Virus record (IMG/VR): IMGVR_UViG_3300029914_000002
Coordinates: 1 to 64,000 of that record
Strand: one strand, 5' to 3'
Origin: a virus
Length of the DNA: 64,000 nt
In this document: positions 23,643 to 31,889 of the stretch, in pieces
How positions within the stretch are numbered: the stretch's first letter is position 1
How the letters are laid out: each line of letters opens with the position of its first letter
Position numbers and translations under genes: made by a program
The notes under the pieces: generated by a model
What the model was told of the DNA's origin: nothing
What the model saw: only the letters and a program-made list of their open reading frames with translations
The model's database searches: none

Positions 23643-23879
23643 ATGAAACAAGGGGATAAAGTAGTTTGTATATGTAACACAAGAGGAGCCTTTATGGGGA
23701 GTCCAAGATTATATGTAGGTAAAACATATACAGTAAAAGATTATCATATGGTAGGATTTTCTGCAAATTTTATATGTCTTGATGAGCATCCACAATATTC
23801 ATATACAGAAAAAGATTTTATAACTCAATCTGAAAATAGAAAAAATAAGTTAAATAAAATAAATAAATGTATAATATGA
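23643..23879 (+). CDS. Small RK-tag protein, KOW/SH3-like
   Basis: 78 residues from MKQGDKVVCICNTRGAFMGSPRLYVGKTYTVKDY. ATG 23643 is preferred to 23622, which lies almost on the transcription start. The tail is SENRKNKLNKINKCII. It resembles phage proteins with 'G-K-x-Y-x-V' small barrels. Confidence 0.7.
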   Translation: MKQGDKVVCICNTRGAFMGSPRLYVGKTYTVKDYHMVGFSANFICLDEHPQYSYTEKDFITQSENRKNKLNKINKCII

Positions 23880-24064
23880 AAAAATTTAATTTAGATAGGG
23901 AGCATGGTATTTTTTGTGGAGTGTGTGCTGGATTGTCAAATTATTTTGATATTGATAAATTATTAATAAGAGTATTATTTTTGATATTTTTTAGTTATAG
24001 TTTATTACCATATCTTATAATTGCATTAGTCAAATCAAATAATGATACTGATGAACAAACATAA
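23876..24064 (+). CDS. PspC-domain membrane protein
   Basis: 62 residues from MKKFNLDREHGIFCGVCAGLSNYFDIDKLLIRVLFLIFF. The basic start, 'GVCAGLSxYFxID' and the following membrane helix are the PspC fold. PspC proteins sense or respond to envelope stress. A phage copy might buffer the host membrane or interfere with its stress response. Confidence 0.8.
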   Translation: MKKFNLDREHGIFCGVCAGLSNYFDIDKLLIRVLFLIFFSYSLLPYLIIALVKSNNDTDEQT

Positions 24065-24449
24065 AAATAAAAAAGTTTCATTCGATTTTGATAGTACATT
24101 ATCAAAAACTAATATTCAGGATTATGCAAAATTATTGATCGAAAAAGGAATAGAAGTTCATATTGTAACTGATAGATTTGAAAATACAACTAAATGCGCA
24201 TACACAAATGATTATTTGTTTGAAGTAGTTGAAAAATTAGGAATTAATAAAAATAATATTCATTTCCTTAATATGACAGATAAACATAAATTTTTTTTAG
24301 ATAATTCAGATTTTATTTGGCATCTTGATGATGATGATATTGCTATGAGTTTTATTAATGCGGAAACAAATGTTATATGTATATTAAATGATAAAATGAT
24401 AGATTGGAAAGTTAACTGCAATAATTTATTACAAAAATATATAAAATGA
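24051..24449 (+). CDS. HAD-like phosphatase
   Basis: 132 residues from MNKHKNKKVSFDFDSTLSK. DFDSTLS is motif I (Asp nucleophile), HIVTDRFE gives motif II, and WHLDDDDIAMSF the acidic motif IV. Similar short HAD proteins are frequent in phages. The substrate is unknown. It overlaps the PspC gene by 14 bases. Confidence 0.75.
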   Translation: MNKHKNKKVSFDFDSTLSKTNIQDYAKLLIEKGIEVHIVTDRFENTTKCAYTNDYLFEVVEKLGINKNNIHFLNMTDKHKFFLDNSDFIWHLDDDDIAMSFINAETNVICILNDKMIDWKVNCNNLLQKYIK

Positions 24450-24661
24450 AAAAAGGTAAAAAATTAAAAATATTCTTATGTTTTTTCGTGATATTATTAA
24501 TGTCATTTTATTTAATTGATCTTGTATCATATTATTTAATAGGCGCTGAAATTAATATTAAGTATTTTATATTTGATACAATTGCTATAATATATTGGAT
24601 TTATCTTTTGAAAAATACTATTAAAAATAAAAACAAAAAAAGTGAAACAATAACTAAATAA
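24446..24661 (+). CDS. Two-pass membrane protein
   Basis: 71 residues. Helices at FLCFFVILLMSFYLIDLVSYY and FIFDTIAIIYWIYLL, with basic ends (KKGKKLK; KNKNKKSE). ATGA overlap with the HAD gene. Function unknown. Confidence 0.7.
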   Translation: MKKGKKLKIFLCFFVILLMSFYLIDLVSYYLIGAEINIKYFIFDTIAIIYWIYLLKNTIKNKNKKSETITK

Positions 24662-24698
24662 AAATATAAACCAAATAAAAAATTAAACATAAATAAAT

Positions 24699-25019
24699 AT
24701 GGAAACTAAATTATCAAAGGAAGAATTGCAAGAGCAATTGAATATAATTGAAGAAAAAGAAAAAGAATTGAAAGAAGAAATTTTTTATCAAGATTATTCT
24801 GATCTTACATTTTTTCAATTATGGAAAAATCATAACGATTGGAAAAGAATTATTATATTTGATATTATTTATAGTATTATAATTGCTGCATTATGTTATC
24901 ATACAATATTATTACCAGTAATATTTATTCCTACTGCAATTCTTTTTTTAGCTTCTTTATCAACTGCATTAGACGTTAAGATGAAAATTAATAGCATTAA
25001 AAAGAAAAGAACAAATTAA
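24699..25019 (+). CDS. Coiled-coil membrane protein
   Basis: 106 residues. Residues 1-30 are a Glu/Lys coiled coil (KEELQEQLNIIEEKEKELKE). Two membrane helices follow (IIIFDIIYSIIIAALCY; TILLPVIFIPTAILFLASL). The end is basic. Confidence 0.7.
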   Translation: METKLSKEELQEQLNIIEEKEKELKEEIFYQDYSDLTFFQLWKNHNDWKRIIIFDIIYSIIIAALCYHTILLPVIFIPTAILFLASLSTALDVKMKINSIKKKRTN

Positions 25020-25098
25020 AATTTAATATGAATGAAATAGAAATATATGATTATAAATTTCTAATAGTAATTAATATTATATAATATAAAATTAAATT

Positions 25099-25497
25099 AT
25101 GGAATCAGATTCAAAATGTCCAAAATGTGGTTCATATAGATTCTACGATGGTACTAAATGTACAAATTGTGGATATAAGAATGATAATCCTGATGATGAT
25201 ATAATTATATGTCCTGGATTTTTTAAATATGATAAATTAAATATGATAAATATGGTGTGGGGAGTTGATAGTGGAAGTATAGATGATAAAATTTTAAAGC
25301 CATTAGGATTAGTTTGTGATGGAGGTGGATCATTTAAAAATAATGAGCTTAGTTATCATGTTACAAATATTAATAGTAATAAAAATAAAATTGATATTTA
25401 TCTTACTAAAAAAGAATTTAATAATATTGAAAATTATATGAAAAAATATAATAAAGAAATTAGATTAAAAAAATTAAAAATATTAAATTTAAAATAA
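25099..25497 (+). CDS. Zinc-ribbon protein with RK-like tail
   Basis: 132 residues. CPKCGSYRFYDGTKCTNCG (residues 7-25) is a zinc ribbon with two CxxC pairs. The central domain follows, and the end is KEIRLKKLKILNLK, an RK-tag variant. Zinc ribbons of this kind bind nucleic acid or partner proteins. Confidence 0.75.
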   Translation: MESDSKCPKCGSYRFYDGTKCTNCGYKNDNPDDDIIICPGFFKYDKLNMINMVWGVDSGSIDDKILKPLGLVCDGGGSFKNNELSYHVTNINSNKNKIDIYLTKKEFNNIENYMKKYNKEIRLKKLKILNLK

Positions 25498-25499
25498 AA

Positions 25500-25667
25500 A
25501 TGGAAAAAGCAACTTATTGTATAGGAGTAAATGAAGTAGGAATTAATTCATATGTAGAACATGAAATTCCTGAAAACGATGTAGATGAATCAACAGTGTT
25601 AACGCCTGATGTTGATATTAATGAATCTTATAATGAAACAGATGGATTAATTAATGATGTAAAATAA
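25500..25667 (+). CDS. Small acidic protein, 55 aa
   Basis: MEKATYCIGVNEVGINSYVEHEIPEN, then an Asp/Glu/Asn-rich stretch to INDVK. No hydrophobic segment. Possibly disordered. Function unknown. Confidence 0.55.
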   Translation: MEKATYCIGVNEVGINSYVEHEIPENDVDESTVLTPDVDINESYNETDGLINDVK

Positions 25668-25678
25668 AATTATAGAAT

Positions 25679-26092
25679 ATGAATATGAAAAAAATTATAA
25701 TTCTTCTTATACTTGGATTTGGAATATTTTCAAATTCATATTCTATTGATAAATATTCTATTGATAGCGTAAAAATAAGAGTAAATAATGTAAAATATGA
25801 AAATTGTTATACTCTATATGAATGGCAATCTTGGCAAAAAGTCAATGGTCAATTGTATATAGATAAAGATAATAAAAGAATAACTTTAGCATTAAATATG
25901 CCTAAAGTATACATTTATATGAATGAAAAACTTGAAAGATATAGTAATAATATAAATTTTGATTGTTTTTATACGAATGATGTTTATACGCTATCTATTT
26001 ATATGTATAATAATGATACATATTTTTATATTTTAGATGACTTTAATCAAATTGAAATAATTTATAAATTAAATAAAAAATGGAAGAATTAA
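25679..26092 (+). CDS. Secreted protein with signal peptide
   Basis: 137 residues. MNMKKIIILLILGFGIFSNSYSID is a type I signal peptide, probably cut after SYS. The mature ~112 residues are beta-rich with aromatic residues (YTLYEWQSWQKVNGQLYID). Start may be the second Met (25685). Exported to the host envelope; role unknown. Confidence 0.7.
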   Translation: MNMKKIIILLILGFGIFSNSYSIDKYSIDSVKIRVNNVKYENCYTLYEWQSWQKVNGQLYIDKDNKRITLALNMPKVYIYMNEKLERYSNNINFDCFYTNDVYTLSIYMYNNDTYFYILDDFNQIEIIYKLNKKWKN

Positions 26093-26508
26093 AACAAGGC
26101 ACAAGAGTAAAATATCATGAGCAATTACTTATTGGAACAGGTAAAATTGTTGGAGTGGTAACAAATGATATGCCTTTAACTGGTAGATTATATATAGTTG
26201 AACCAGATGAAAAAGTAATTAGTGAAATTTATCATTATTCAAATATCGCAGTATTCGAAAGTAATTTAGAAGTTATAGATGAAATAAAAATAAAAAAAGC
26301 ATTTTTATCATTTGAAGATAACTTAAACATTAAAGATCTTGAAATAGAAGATGGAAACCAATTTAAATGCTTTCATATTGATTTAACTGAAGGTGAAGAT
26401 AATGGTATGTATATCAAACTTTGTTCTTGGGATGAAAATTTAGAGCATAAAAATTTTGATCAATTTATAGGCAAAAAAGTTAAAATAACTATTGAAGAAA
26501 TAAATTAA
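26080..26508 (+). CDS. Hypothetical two-domain protein
   Basis: 142 residues. Residues 1-60 are KOW-like (GTRVKYHEQLLIGTGKIVGVVTND). Residues 70-142 form an acidic domain with YIKLCSWDENLEHKNFDQFIGKK, which resembles a short OB-like fold (KVKITIEEI). No tag. Confidence 0.65.
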   Translation: MEELKQGTRVKYHEQLLIGTGKIVGVVTNDMPLTGRLYIVEPDEKVISEIYHYSNIAVFESNLEVIDEIKIKKAFLSFEDNLNIKDLEIEDGNQFKCFHIDLTEGEDNGMYIKLCSWDENLEHKNFDQFIGKKVKITIEEIN

Positions 26509-26511
26509 ATT

Positions 26512-26724
26512 ATGAAAAAATTTTTAATGTCATATTTTGCAATTATTTGGGAAGTCAAATATAGTATATTGACTACATGGTTGTTTTTCTTTTTATTAGC
26601 AACGTGCAGTAAATCACCTTTTAGTTTTTTACATTTAGCGATTTCATCATTTTGTTTTGTATTAGGAATTATTTCATTTATAATTTTATTTATAACTTTA
26701 TTATCAAATCATAGATATAAATAA
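26512..26724 (+). CDS. Two-pass membrane protein
   Basis: 70 residues. Hydrophobic segments at YSILTTWLFFFLLATC and LAISSFCFVLGIISFIILF. Three bases after the previous stop. Function unknown. Confidence 0.65.
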   Translation: MKKFLMSYFAIIWEVKYSILTTWLFFFLLATCSKSPFSFLHLAISSFCFVLGIISFIILFITLLSNHRYK

Positions 26725-26725
26725 T

Positions 26726-26944
26726 ATGAAAATAGGAGAATTAATAGATTTAAACTCAGAAGCTCATGAAATTATAAATTCCAATTTAAGTTGGAATGTT
26801 AAATATGATTTGATTTTTTCTGATGATATGTCATCAAAAGTTAAATTAGATTATTATGATCCAGACACATCATATGAAGAAGATGTACTAGCTTGGATTG
26901 GAGCCTTTGATGAATATTTAAAATATAATAACATATTAAAATGA
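26726..26944 (+). CDS. Hypothetical small protein
   Basis: 72 residues, MKIGELIDLNSEAHEIINSNLSWNVKYDLIFSDD, acidic and helical, ending LAWIGAFDEYLKYNNILK. ATGA overlap with the NadD-like gene. Confidence 0.7.
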   Translation: MKIGELIDLNSEAHEIINSNLSWNVKYDLIFSDDMSSKVKLDYYDPDTSYEEDVLAWIGAFDEYLKYNNILK

Positions 26945-27561
26945 AAAATATCGCACTTTTTTTTGGTAGCTATAATCCTTGTCATAATACACATATTAAG
27001 GTAGCTGAATGTGTATCTAAGTTAGATTATATTGATGAAGTGCAATTAGTAGTTTCGCCACAAAATCCATTTAAGCATGATTTAGCTGATTATAATGATA
27101 GATTTAATATGTGTGAGTTATCTGTAGAAAATTATGCTAATATCACAGTAAATCATATCGAACGTTATTTACCTTTACCATCATTTACCATTAATGCATT
27201 AAATGAGTTAAGTAAATTAAATCCTGATACTAAATATTATATGATAATGGGGTTAGATATTTTTTTAGATATAGATAAATGGAAAAGTTATAAGGTTATA
27301 TGTGAAAAATACCCTTTTTTAGTTTTACCAAGAGATTTTGATATAGAAACAAATGAAAAATGTTTTATTTATAAGAAAACTGAATTACTCAATAGTAATG
27401 TAATTATAAATAAAGATACTGTTTTTTTGAAAGATTTTAAAATATCATCATTATCTTCAACAAAAATAAGAAATAGTGTTGCAAATTCAGAAGATATTAG
27501 TATCTTTGTACCAGAAACAGTAAATAAATATATTCATCAACATAATCTATACAAAATATGA
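26941..27561 (+). CDS. nadD: Nicotinate-nucleotide adenylyltransferase, NadD-like
   Basis: 206 residues. FFGSYNPCHNTHIKVAE is the nucleotidylyltransferase signature; the usual HxGH is HNTH here. VVSPQNPFK follows, as in Bacteroidetes NadD, then a Met-Gly-x-Asp strand (YYMIMGLDIF), and ISSLSSTKIRNSV is the ISSTxIR motif. NadD adenylates nicotinate mononucleotide in de novo and salvage NAD synthesis. With the NadM-like enzyme at 10819 it gives the phage two entries to NAD. Confidence 0.85.
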   Translation: MKNIALFFGSYNPCHNTHIKVAECVSKLDYIDEVQLVVSPQNPFKHDLADYNDRFNMCELSVENYANITVNHIERYLPLPSFTINALNELSKLNPDTKYYMIMGLDIFLDIDKWKSYKVICEKYPFLVLPRDFDIETNEKCFIYKKTELLNSNVIINKDTVFLKDFKISSLSSTKIRNSVANSEDISIFVPETVNKYIHQHNLYKI

Positions 27562-27869
27562 TTTATGTAACAACTACTTATTCCGATGATTATACCCATA
27601 TTGAAAATGTATGGGATGTAAATGTAGATAATGTTGAAGAACTTTATAAAATTTTTATTACTGAAAAATCAATAGAGATGAATATTATTATAAATAAATA
27701 TTGGTTAAATATAATGGATTTTGAACTTTTTCATAAACATTTAACAAAAACACAATATAATAATTTATCTAAAAAATGGAAAAAGTTTTTACGTTTATGG
27801 AATAAAGATAAATTCATTTTTGAAAAATTAAATGGATTAAAATTAGAATTTAAATGTTTATCTAATTAA
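27558..27869 (+). CDS. Hypothetical protein
   Basis: 103 residues, MIYVTTTYSDDYTHIENVWDVNVDNVEELYKIFITE, ending in a basic helix (KKWKKFLRLWNKDKFIFEKL). ATGA overlap with the NadD-like gene suggests shared expression. Not recognised. Confidence 0.7.
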   Translation: MIYVTTTYSDDYTHIENVWDVNVDNVEELYKIFITEKSIEMNIIINKYWLNIMDFELFHKHLTKTQYNNLSKKWKKFLRLWNKDKFIFEKLNGLKLEFKCLSN

Positions 27870-27875
27870 TAAAAT

Positions 27876-28247
27876 ATGCATAATTTCAGTGAACTGTTAA
27901 ATTTTAATACATTAGAAGAAGGTCAAAAAAATTTGAATAAAGCGGTTGAAATTCGAGATATGATGGGAGGAGAATTATATTGGAACATAGCTAATGATGA
28001 TTGTGATGAAATTTCAAATAAGCTTGTTGATCTTAAAGTTAAATTGTTCAAAATAAAAGAAAAACTTAACGGCATAAGTATTAAAGTTATTAAATTTTAT
28101 TTAAGAATAAAAAAAATAGAATATTTAGATTCATCTTTAAATAGTAATGATAATAGATGTTTTGGATATTATATTCTAGATACTATAGAATTTAAATATA
28201 TTGAAAATTTTTACAATAAAATTGATATAAATATATGGAAAATATAA
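27876..28247 (+). CDS. Hypothetical helical protein
   Basis: 123 residues, MHNFSELLNFNTLEEGQKNLNKAVEIRDMM, with amphipathic helices around residues 50-85 (LVDLKVKLFKIKEKLNGISIK). It overlaps the next gene by 13 bases. Not recognised. Confidence 0.7.
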   Translation: MHNFSELLNFNTLEEGQKNLNKAVEIRDMMGGELYWNIANDDCDEISNKLVDLKVKLFKIKEKLNGISIKVIKFYLRIKKIEYLDSSLNSNDNRCFGYYILDTIEFKYIENFYNKIDINIWKI

Positions 28248-28468
28248 ACGAATTATCTTTAAAATTAAAGAATGAATTGATTAATGATTTAATGACATCT
28301 CCAAGAAATTTAGATGTAGAATATCTTCATGTTGGAATGAAAGTATACTCCAGACGAGAGTTGGCTAATGAAATTAAAAATGAAACTGAATTTGGATTAG
28401 AGTGGCTAGCAACATCAATAACTGTTGCAATAAATATAATTGCTAAGGATTCATTAAAAAATAAATAA
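28235..28468 (+). CDS. Hypothetical protein
   Basis: 77 residues, MENINELSLKLKNELINDLMTSPRNLDVEYLHVGMKVYSRREL, then an alanine-containing helix. The RREL followed by a Glu-rich helix could contact nucleic acid, but no family is evident. Confidence 0.7.
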   Translation: MENINELSLKLKNELINDLMTSPRNLDVEYLHVGMKVYSRRELANEIKNETEFGLEWLATSITVAINIIAKDSLKNK

Positions 28469-28502
28469 AGAAAATTATAATAAACAATAAATAAAAATTA
28501 AA

Positions 28503-28841
28503 ATGAAAGAAAAAATTAAAGAATACCCAGTTATTACGACAGAAGAATTCGAAGCAAAAAAATTATTTATGATAATTGATGTTCTTGATATATTTTATAA
28601 AAAGCATATCAAAAATAGTATAGAGTCAGTAAATATTGTTCTTAATTTTTTTGATAAATTCTCAAAAGAAAATAATATACAATGTAAAAATTTGTATGTA
28701 GTATCATTTGAATATAAAGGAGATGTAGTAGGATATTATGGATGCTGTGATATATTATCAGATGAATATTTAGAAAAATTTAGTGACTATTGCGATAATA
28801 TCGGATTAGATTTAGATTATTATATCGAAGATAATGATTAA
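28503..28841 (+). CDS. Hypothetical protein
   Basis: 112 residues, acidic, MKEKIKEYPVITTEEFEAKKLFMIIDVLDIFYKKH. FEYKGDVVGYYGCCDIL near residue 75 is a strand with two Cys. Overlaps the next gene by 8 bases. Confidence 0.7.
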   Translation: MKEKIKEYPVITTEEFEAKKLFMIIDVLDIFYKKHIKNSIESVNIVLNFFDKFSKENNIQCKNLYVVSFEYKGDVVGYYGCCDILSDEYLEKFSDYCDNIGLDLDYYIEDND

Positions 28842-29298
28842 TTTAAAAAAAATTAACGGAAATGAAATTATAGATTTCATTAACAAATCATATGAAGATA
28901 ATGATGATCTTGATGATTGCTCACTAGGATTTCCACTTACATTTGAAAGTCAAAGAATTTTCAATGACAGATATGAATTGAGATTTATGTCCCGTTATAA
29001 TAATTGGGGTAGTAACGGTACATTACAACCTATATCTGATAATATTATTGCTATTGATGAAGAAGGTAATATTATAATAGGATTAGAAGAACCTTTTGAA
29101 GATGATGAAAGTTCTGATATATTAGAAGATATACTAAGCAAATGGTTACCTACTCATGTTTTCAGTGATCAATCTGAAAATTTTAATAATATAATGATTG
29201 ACGCACGTGAAAAAATTAATAAAATTTCTATTAACGATATAAATCTTATGGATAATATAATCAAACAATTAACCAATGCTAGAACAATGATGAAATAA
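28834..29298 (+). CDS. Hypothetical acidic protein
   Basis: 154 residues with clusters of Asp/Glu (EDNDDLDDCS; EPFEDDESSDILEDI). RFMSRYNNWGSNGTLQPISDNII is a distinctive polar core. It may be a DNA-mimic-like acidic protein; nothing confirms this. Confidence 0.7.
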   Translation: MINLKKINGNEIIDFINKSYEDNDDLDDCSLGFPLTFESQRIFNDRYELRFMSRYNNWGSNGTLQPISDNIIAIDEEGNIIIGLEEPFEDDESSDILEDILSKWLPTHVFSDQSENFNNIMIDAREKINKISINDINLMDNIIKQLTNARTMMK

Positions 29299-29299
29299 T

Positions 29300-29497
29300 A
29301 TGAATGCTACTGAAATTGTTACAAATAGAGAAGATTTTAAAGATAAATTAAAAAAACTTTTCATTCCATCATGTATAAAGGATTTTGGTGATATAGAACC
29401 ATTTAACATAGGATACGCAATGAAAAACTGGACATTTTTTTATTATTCTGTTGAAAATATTGGAATACATACAGTAGAATTAATTGAAAATAAATAA
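29300..29497 (+). CDS. Hypothetical small protein
   Basis: 65 residues, MNATEIVTNREDFKDKLKKLFIPSCIKDFGD to NIGIHTVELIENK. Sits between two larger genes with two-base spacing. Not recognised. Confidence 0.65.
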   Translation: MNATEIVTNREDFKDKLKKLFIPSCIKDFGDIEPFNIGYAMKNWTFFYYSVENIGIHTVELIENK

Positions 29498-29498
29498 T

Positions 29499-29906
29499 AT
29501 GAAAAAACAATTTATATCACCTTTTAATGAGGAGTCTTTTGAAAAAGAATTTATTCAACATGATATTAGTAAATATGATGTTTTGTATCATGTAACAACT
29601 GAAGATAGAATAGAAAATATTAAAAATGATGGACTGAAAATTAACCAGCCTCAGTATAAATCACTTGTTGAGACAGGGATGTTGTTCTTTTCTTATCCTA
29701 TACTACATAATACTCAAGATTTATTTAGATATTATGATAAATCGTATATTGTAGCACTTGATGTACAAAAATTGATTAAAGATGGTATTATTTTTTATGA
29801 TGATAATTTCTCAAATCAAGATCAATCATCAAATAGAAATCATTTATGCTGTGAAGTAGATATACCAGTTAAATATATTAAAAAAATTATAGAACCATTT
29901 GAATAA
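29499..29906 (+). CDS. ADP-ribosyltransferase-like protein (LYHVT motif)
   Basis: 135 residues from MKKQFISPFNEESFEKEF. VLYHVTTEDRIENIKNDGLK is the 'LYHxTxxxxIxxIxxxGL' entrance seen in Tpt1/KptA, DarT and related ART-fold proteins. A later CCEVDIPVKYIKKI could supply the acidic catalytic residue. The phage might modify a host target or process RNA 2'-phosphates. The family is inferred from motifs only. Confidence 0.5.
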   Translation: MKKQFISPFNEESFEKEFIQHDISKYDVLYHVTTEDRIENIKNDGLKINQPQYKSLVETGMLFFSYPILHNTQDLFRYYDKSYIVALDVQKLIKDGIIFYDDNFSNQDQSSNRNHLCCEVDIPVKYIKKIIEPFE

Positions 29907-30106
29907 TAATTTGCATTGAAAATATTAATTCAATTGATGCGTTCACTCGTAATTTGCCATTATTTAAGCCTTTGCATGTAGTATCTAATGATCAATTTAG
30001 AATTGAATTTAAAGAATATAAAAATAGGTTATATTATAAAAACCGTCATATATTTATTACACCATCTGAATATAGAAAACTTAAATTAAATAAATTAAAT
30101 AATTAA
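29903..30106 (+). pseudogene. RK-tag gene without start codon
   Basis: An open frame IICIENINSIDAFTRNLPLFKPLHVV to SEYRKLKLNKLNN that aligns with the intact copy at 30316 (ILICTHNKEG...LFKPLHVK). The first ~6 codons (MIKPGD) are gone where the 29499 gene's end now sits. Likely a deletion fused the two. Confidence 0.5.
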
Positions 30107-30332
30107 ATCTGGCGATATATTAATTTGTACTCAGCATAATTCAAGTTTTGGGTTCACTAACACTAACTTAAAACTTTTTACTCCATTGCATGTTAAACAT
30201 TTAAAATATGGAGATACATTTGAATTTTATGAATATCCAGGTAAAACTTATATATCTGAATATCACACTTTCATAAAATTATCTGATTATAGAAAACTTA
30301 AATTAAATAAATTAAATGATAAAACCTGGTGA
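30099..30332 (+). CDS. RK-tag KOW-like gene whose ATG has become ATA
   Basis: ATA ATT AAA TCT GGC GAT aligns with ATG ATA AAA CCT GGT GAT of the 30316 copy. The 77-residue frame is otherwise whole (KSGDILICTQHNSSF...LFTPLHVKH...IKLSDYRKLKLNKLND). Either it starts weakly at ATA or it is silenced. It is the middle of three tandem copies. Confidence 0.5.
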   Translation: MIKSGDILICTQHNSSFGFTNTNLKLFTPLHVKHLKYGDTFEFYEYPGKTYISEYHTFIKLSDYRKLKLNKLNDKTW

Positions 30333-30552
30333 TATATTAATTTGTACTCATAATAAAGAAGGTTCAAGTAAAATTGAACTTTTCAAACCTTTACATGTTA
30401 AACTAACAACAAATGATGATCATTTTTTTGAATTTGAAGAATTTGAAAATGTTGCATACACCAGTAATTATCATATTTTTATAAAATTATCTGAATATAG
30501 AAAACTTAAATTAAATGAATTAAATGAAATCTCAAATAAAGAAATTTATTGA
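30316..30552 (+). CDS. Small RK-tag protein, KOW/SH3-like
   Basis: 78 residues, MIKPGDILICTHNKEGSSKIELFKPLHVKL, an acidic centre, tail KLSEYRKLKLNELNEISNKEIY. The only copy of the three at 29903-30552 with an intact start. It overlaps the next gene by 29 bases. Confidence 0.75.
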   Translation: MIKPGDILICTHNKEGSSKIELFKPLHVKLTTNDDHFFEFEEFENVAYTSNYHIFIKLSEYRKLKLNELNEISNKEIY

Positions 30553-30817
30553 TTATATATTCGAAAAAATACATAAGCAAAAAATAGAATTAATTCTTAA
30601 AAAATATAAAATTGATACTGATTCATATGAGAAAGGTAGGCAATTTGGATATGAGAAAGGGTTTATTGACGGAACAAAATCGAATCCACAAAAACATTAC
30701 TCTGTACCAAAAAAAGATTATGATGACTTAATTATATATTTAGCATCTCATAATCTTGTACTTATATATAACGTAGATTCACCAGATGGAACTGGATTAA
30801 TGGTTAGAAAAATATAA
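30524..30817 (+). CDS. Hypothetical basic protein
   Basis: 97 residues, MKSQIKKFIDYIFEKIHKQKIELILKKYK, then YEKGRQFGYEKGFIDG, a Gly-spaced helix repeated twice. The rest is beta-rich, ending VDSPDGTGLMVRKI. Not recognised. Confidence 0.65.
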   Translation: MKSQIKKFIDYIFEKIHKQKIELILKKYKIDTDSYEKGRQFGYEKGFIDGTKSNPQKHYSVPKKDYDDLIIYLASHNLVLIYNVDSPDGTGLMVRKI

Positions 30818-30828
30818 AAATAATAATT

Positions 30829-31227
30829 ATGGGCCTTGATTTAACATTTTATAAAACAAAAGATATATATAATGAGATAACTCCAGTTATATATAAAGAT
30901 AATGATTATACAGAAGATGAAGCAAAAAATTCAATAATATTTGAAGATTTTGAAAAAAAGGTAATAGAAATTTATTATCTTAGAAATAATTACCAATTAC
31001 TAACTTATTTAATTAGTGAATATGGTCAAATAAAAAATGATAAAAAATCATATTTTAAAAATAATGAGCTTAATGATTGCATTGTTAAAATTAAAGAAAG
31101 TGATATATTAAATATTAAAGAAGTTATAAAAAATAAGCACTGGACAGATAAAGATGAAACTCATTTCATTGATATTCTTAAAAAATCAATTGTGCACAAT
31201 AGCATTTTAATACATATTAGTTATTAA
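30829..31227 (+). CDS. Hypothetical phage protein (MGLD start)
   Basis: 132 residues. The start MGLDLTFYKTKD recalls the 'MGLDMYL' proteins common in phages and bacteria. The rest is charged and helical (EYGQIKNDKKSYFKNNELND). Function unknown. Confidence 0.7.
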   Translation: MGLDLTFYKTKDIYNEITPVIYKDNDYTEDEAKNSIIFEDFEKKVIEIYYLRNNYQLLTYLISEYGQIKNDKKSYFKNNELNDCIVKIKESDILNIKEVIKNKHWTDKDETHFIDILKKSIVHNSILIHISY

Positions 31228-31274
31228 TATTATTATTTAACTTTTAAGATACTACATATACCAAATATATGTGG

Positions 31275-31282
31275 TATCTTTG
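31275..31282 (+). promoter_or_regulatory. Possible -7 element
   Basis: TATCTTTG 36 bases before ATG 31318. It follows a hairpin-like ATACCACATATA/TATATGTGGTAT arrangement (31250-31278), which could be an operator. No TTTG is at the expected upstream distance. Confidence 0.45.
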
Positions 31283-31317
31283 TATTTGAAATTTTTAAAC
31301 AATTAAATCATATTATT

Positions 31318-31521
31318 ATGAGTACAATGTTAATATTATCAGTATTTTTAGGAATTATTTCTGTTATTTTTTTTGGATTTGCATTTCTTGGTAAATCAAA
31401 TAGATTAATGATGTATATTATTGGATGCTTATTCTTTTGTGCTAGCATGATTTTTATGCATGAATATTCTGATCATGTAAAATGTAATAATTCTAAATTA
31501 GAGTATTATATTAAAAAATAA
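31318..31521 (+). CDS. Two-pass membrane protein
   Basis: 67 residues. MLILSVFLGIISVIFFGFAFLG and MMYIIGCLFFCASMIFMHEY are membrane helices, with a polar end. It precedes the structured RNA at 31540. Function unknown. Confidence 0.65.
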   Translation: MSTMLILSVFLGIISVIFFGFAFLGKSNRLMMYIIGCLFFCASMIFMHEYSDHVKCNNSKLEYYIKK

Positions 31522-31539
31522 ATTATTAGAGTATTTTTA

Positions 31540-31795
31540 TTATAACTTCATGTTATTCATTTAGTGAAATAACAACAAGAGATAAACAGGTTTGGTGAGG
31601 TTATGAAATAATATTTGTAAACCGAAGTGGAACTAAGATGCCATTGAAAAAAGTTAGTAAGTTCGGCGCAGGACTAAAAAGATTACAAGGTCTAAGTTAG
31701 AGAGGGATCCAAGAAAGAACTGAACTATGCCATAGTAGAAATAAATACCTGTAATAATTTATAAAAAGTGAATGATTAATCATTCACTTTTTTTG
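31540..31795 (+). ncRNA. Structured noncoding RNA with terminator
   Basis: About 250 bases, less AT-rich than the surroundings, without a gene. ACAGGT (~31586) pairs with ACCTGT (~31747). CCGAAGTGGAACTAA pairs with TTAGTAAGTTCGG. CTATG/CATAG forms a small hairpin. The segment ends with a terminator (31763-31793). It is a discrete small RNA. I checked it against RNase P, tmRNA, 6S and group I cores and saw no clear match. Confidence 0.6.
31763..31793 (+). terminator. Rho-independent terminator
   Basis: AAAAAGTGAATGATTAATCA folds with TGATTAATCATTCACTTTTT; stem AGTGAATGAT/ATCATTCACT followed by seven T. Confidence 0.85.
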
Positions 31796-31889
31796 CGTAT
31801 ATAATAGTTATATAACATAAATTTAATATAATTTTAATAGTAAATCATCTAATAATATAGTGAATATTAAATATATAATAATAAAAAAT

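Noticed and set aside
31540-31795. Group I intron
   Set aside because: No interrupted gene flanks it and I could not find the P7/P3 core or a splice-site guide helix. It ends in a terminator instead.
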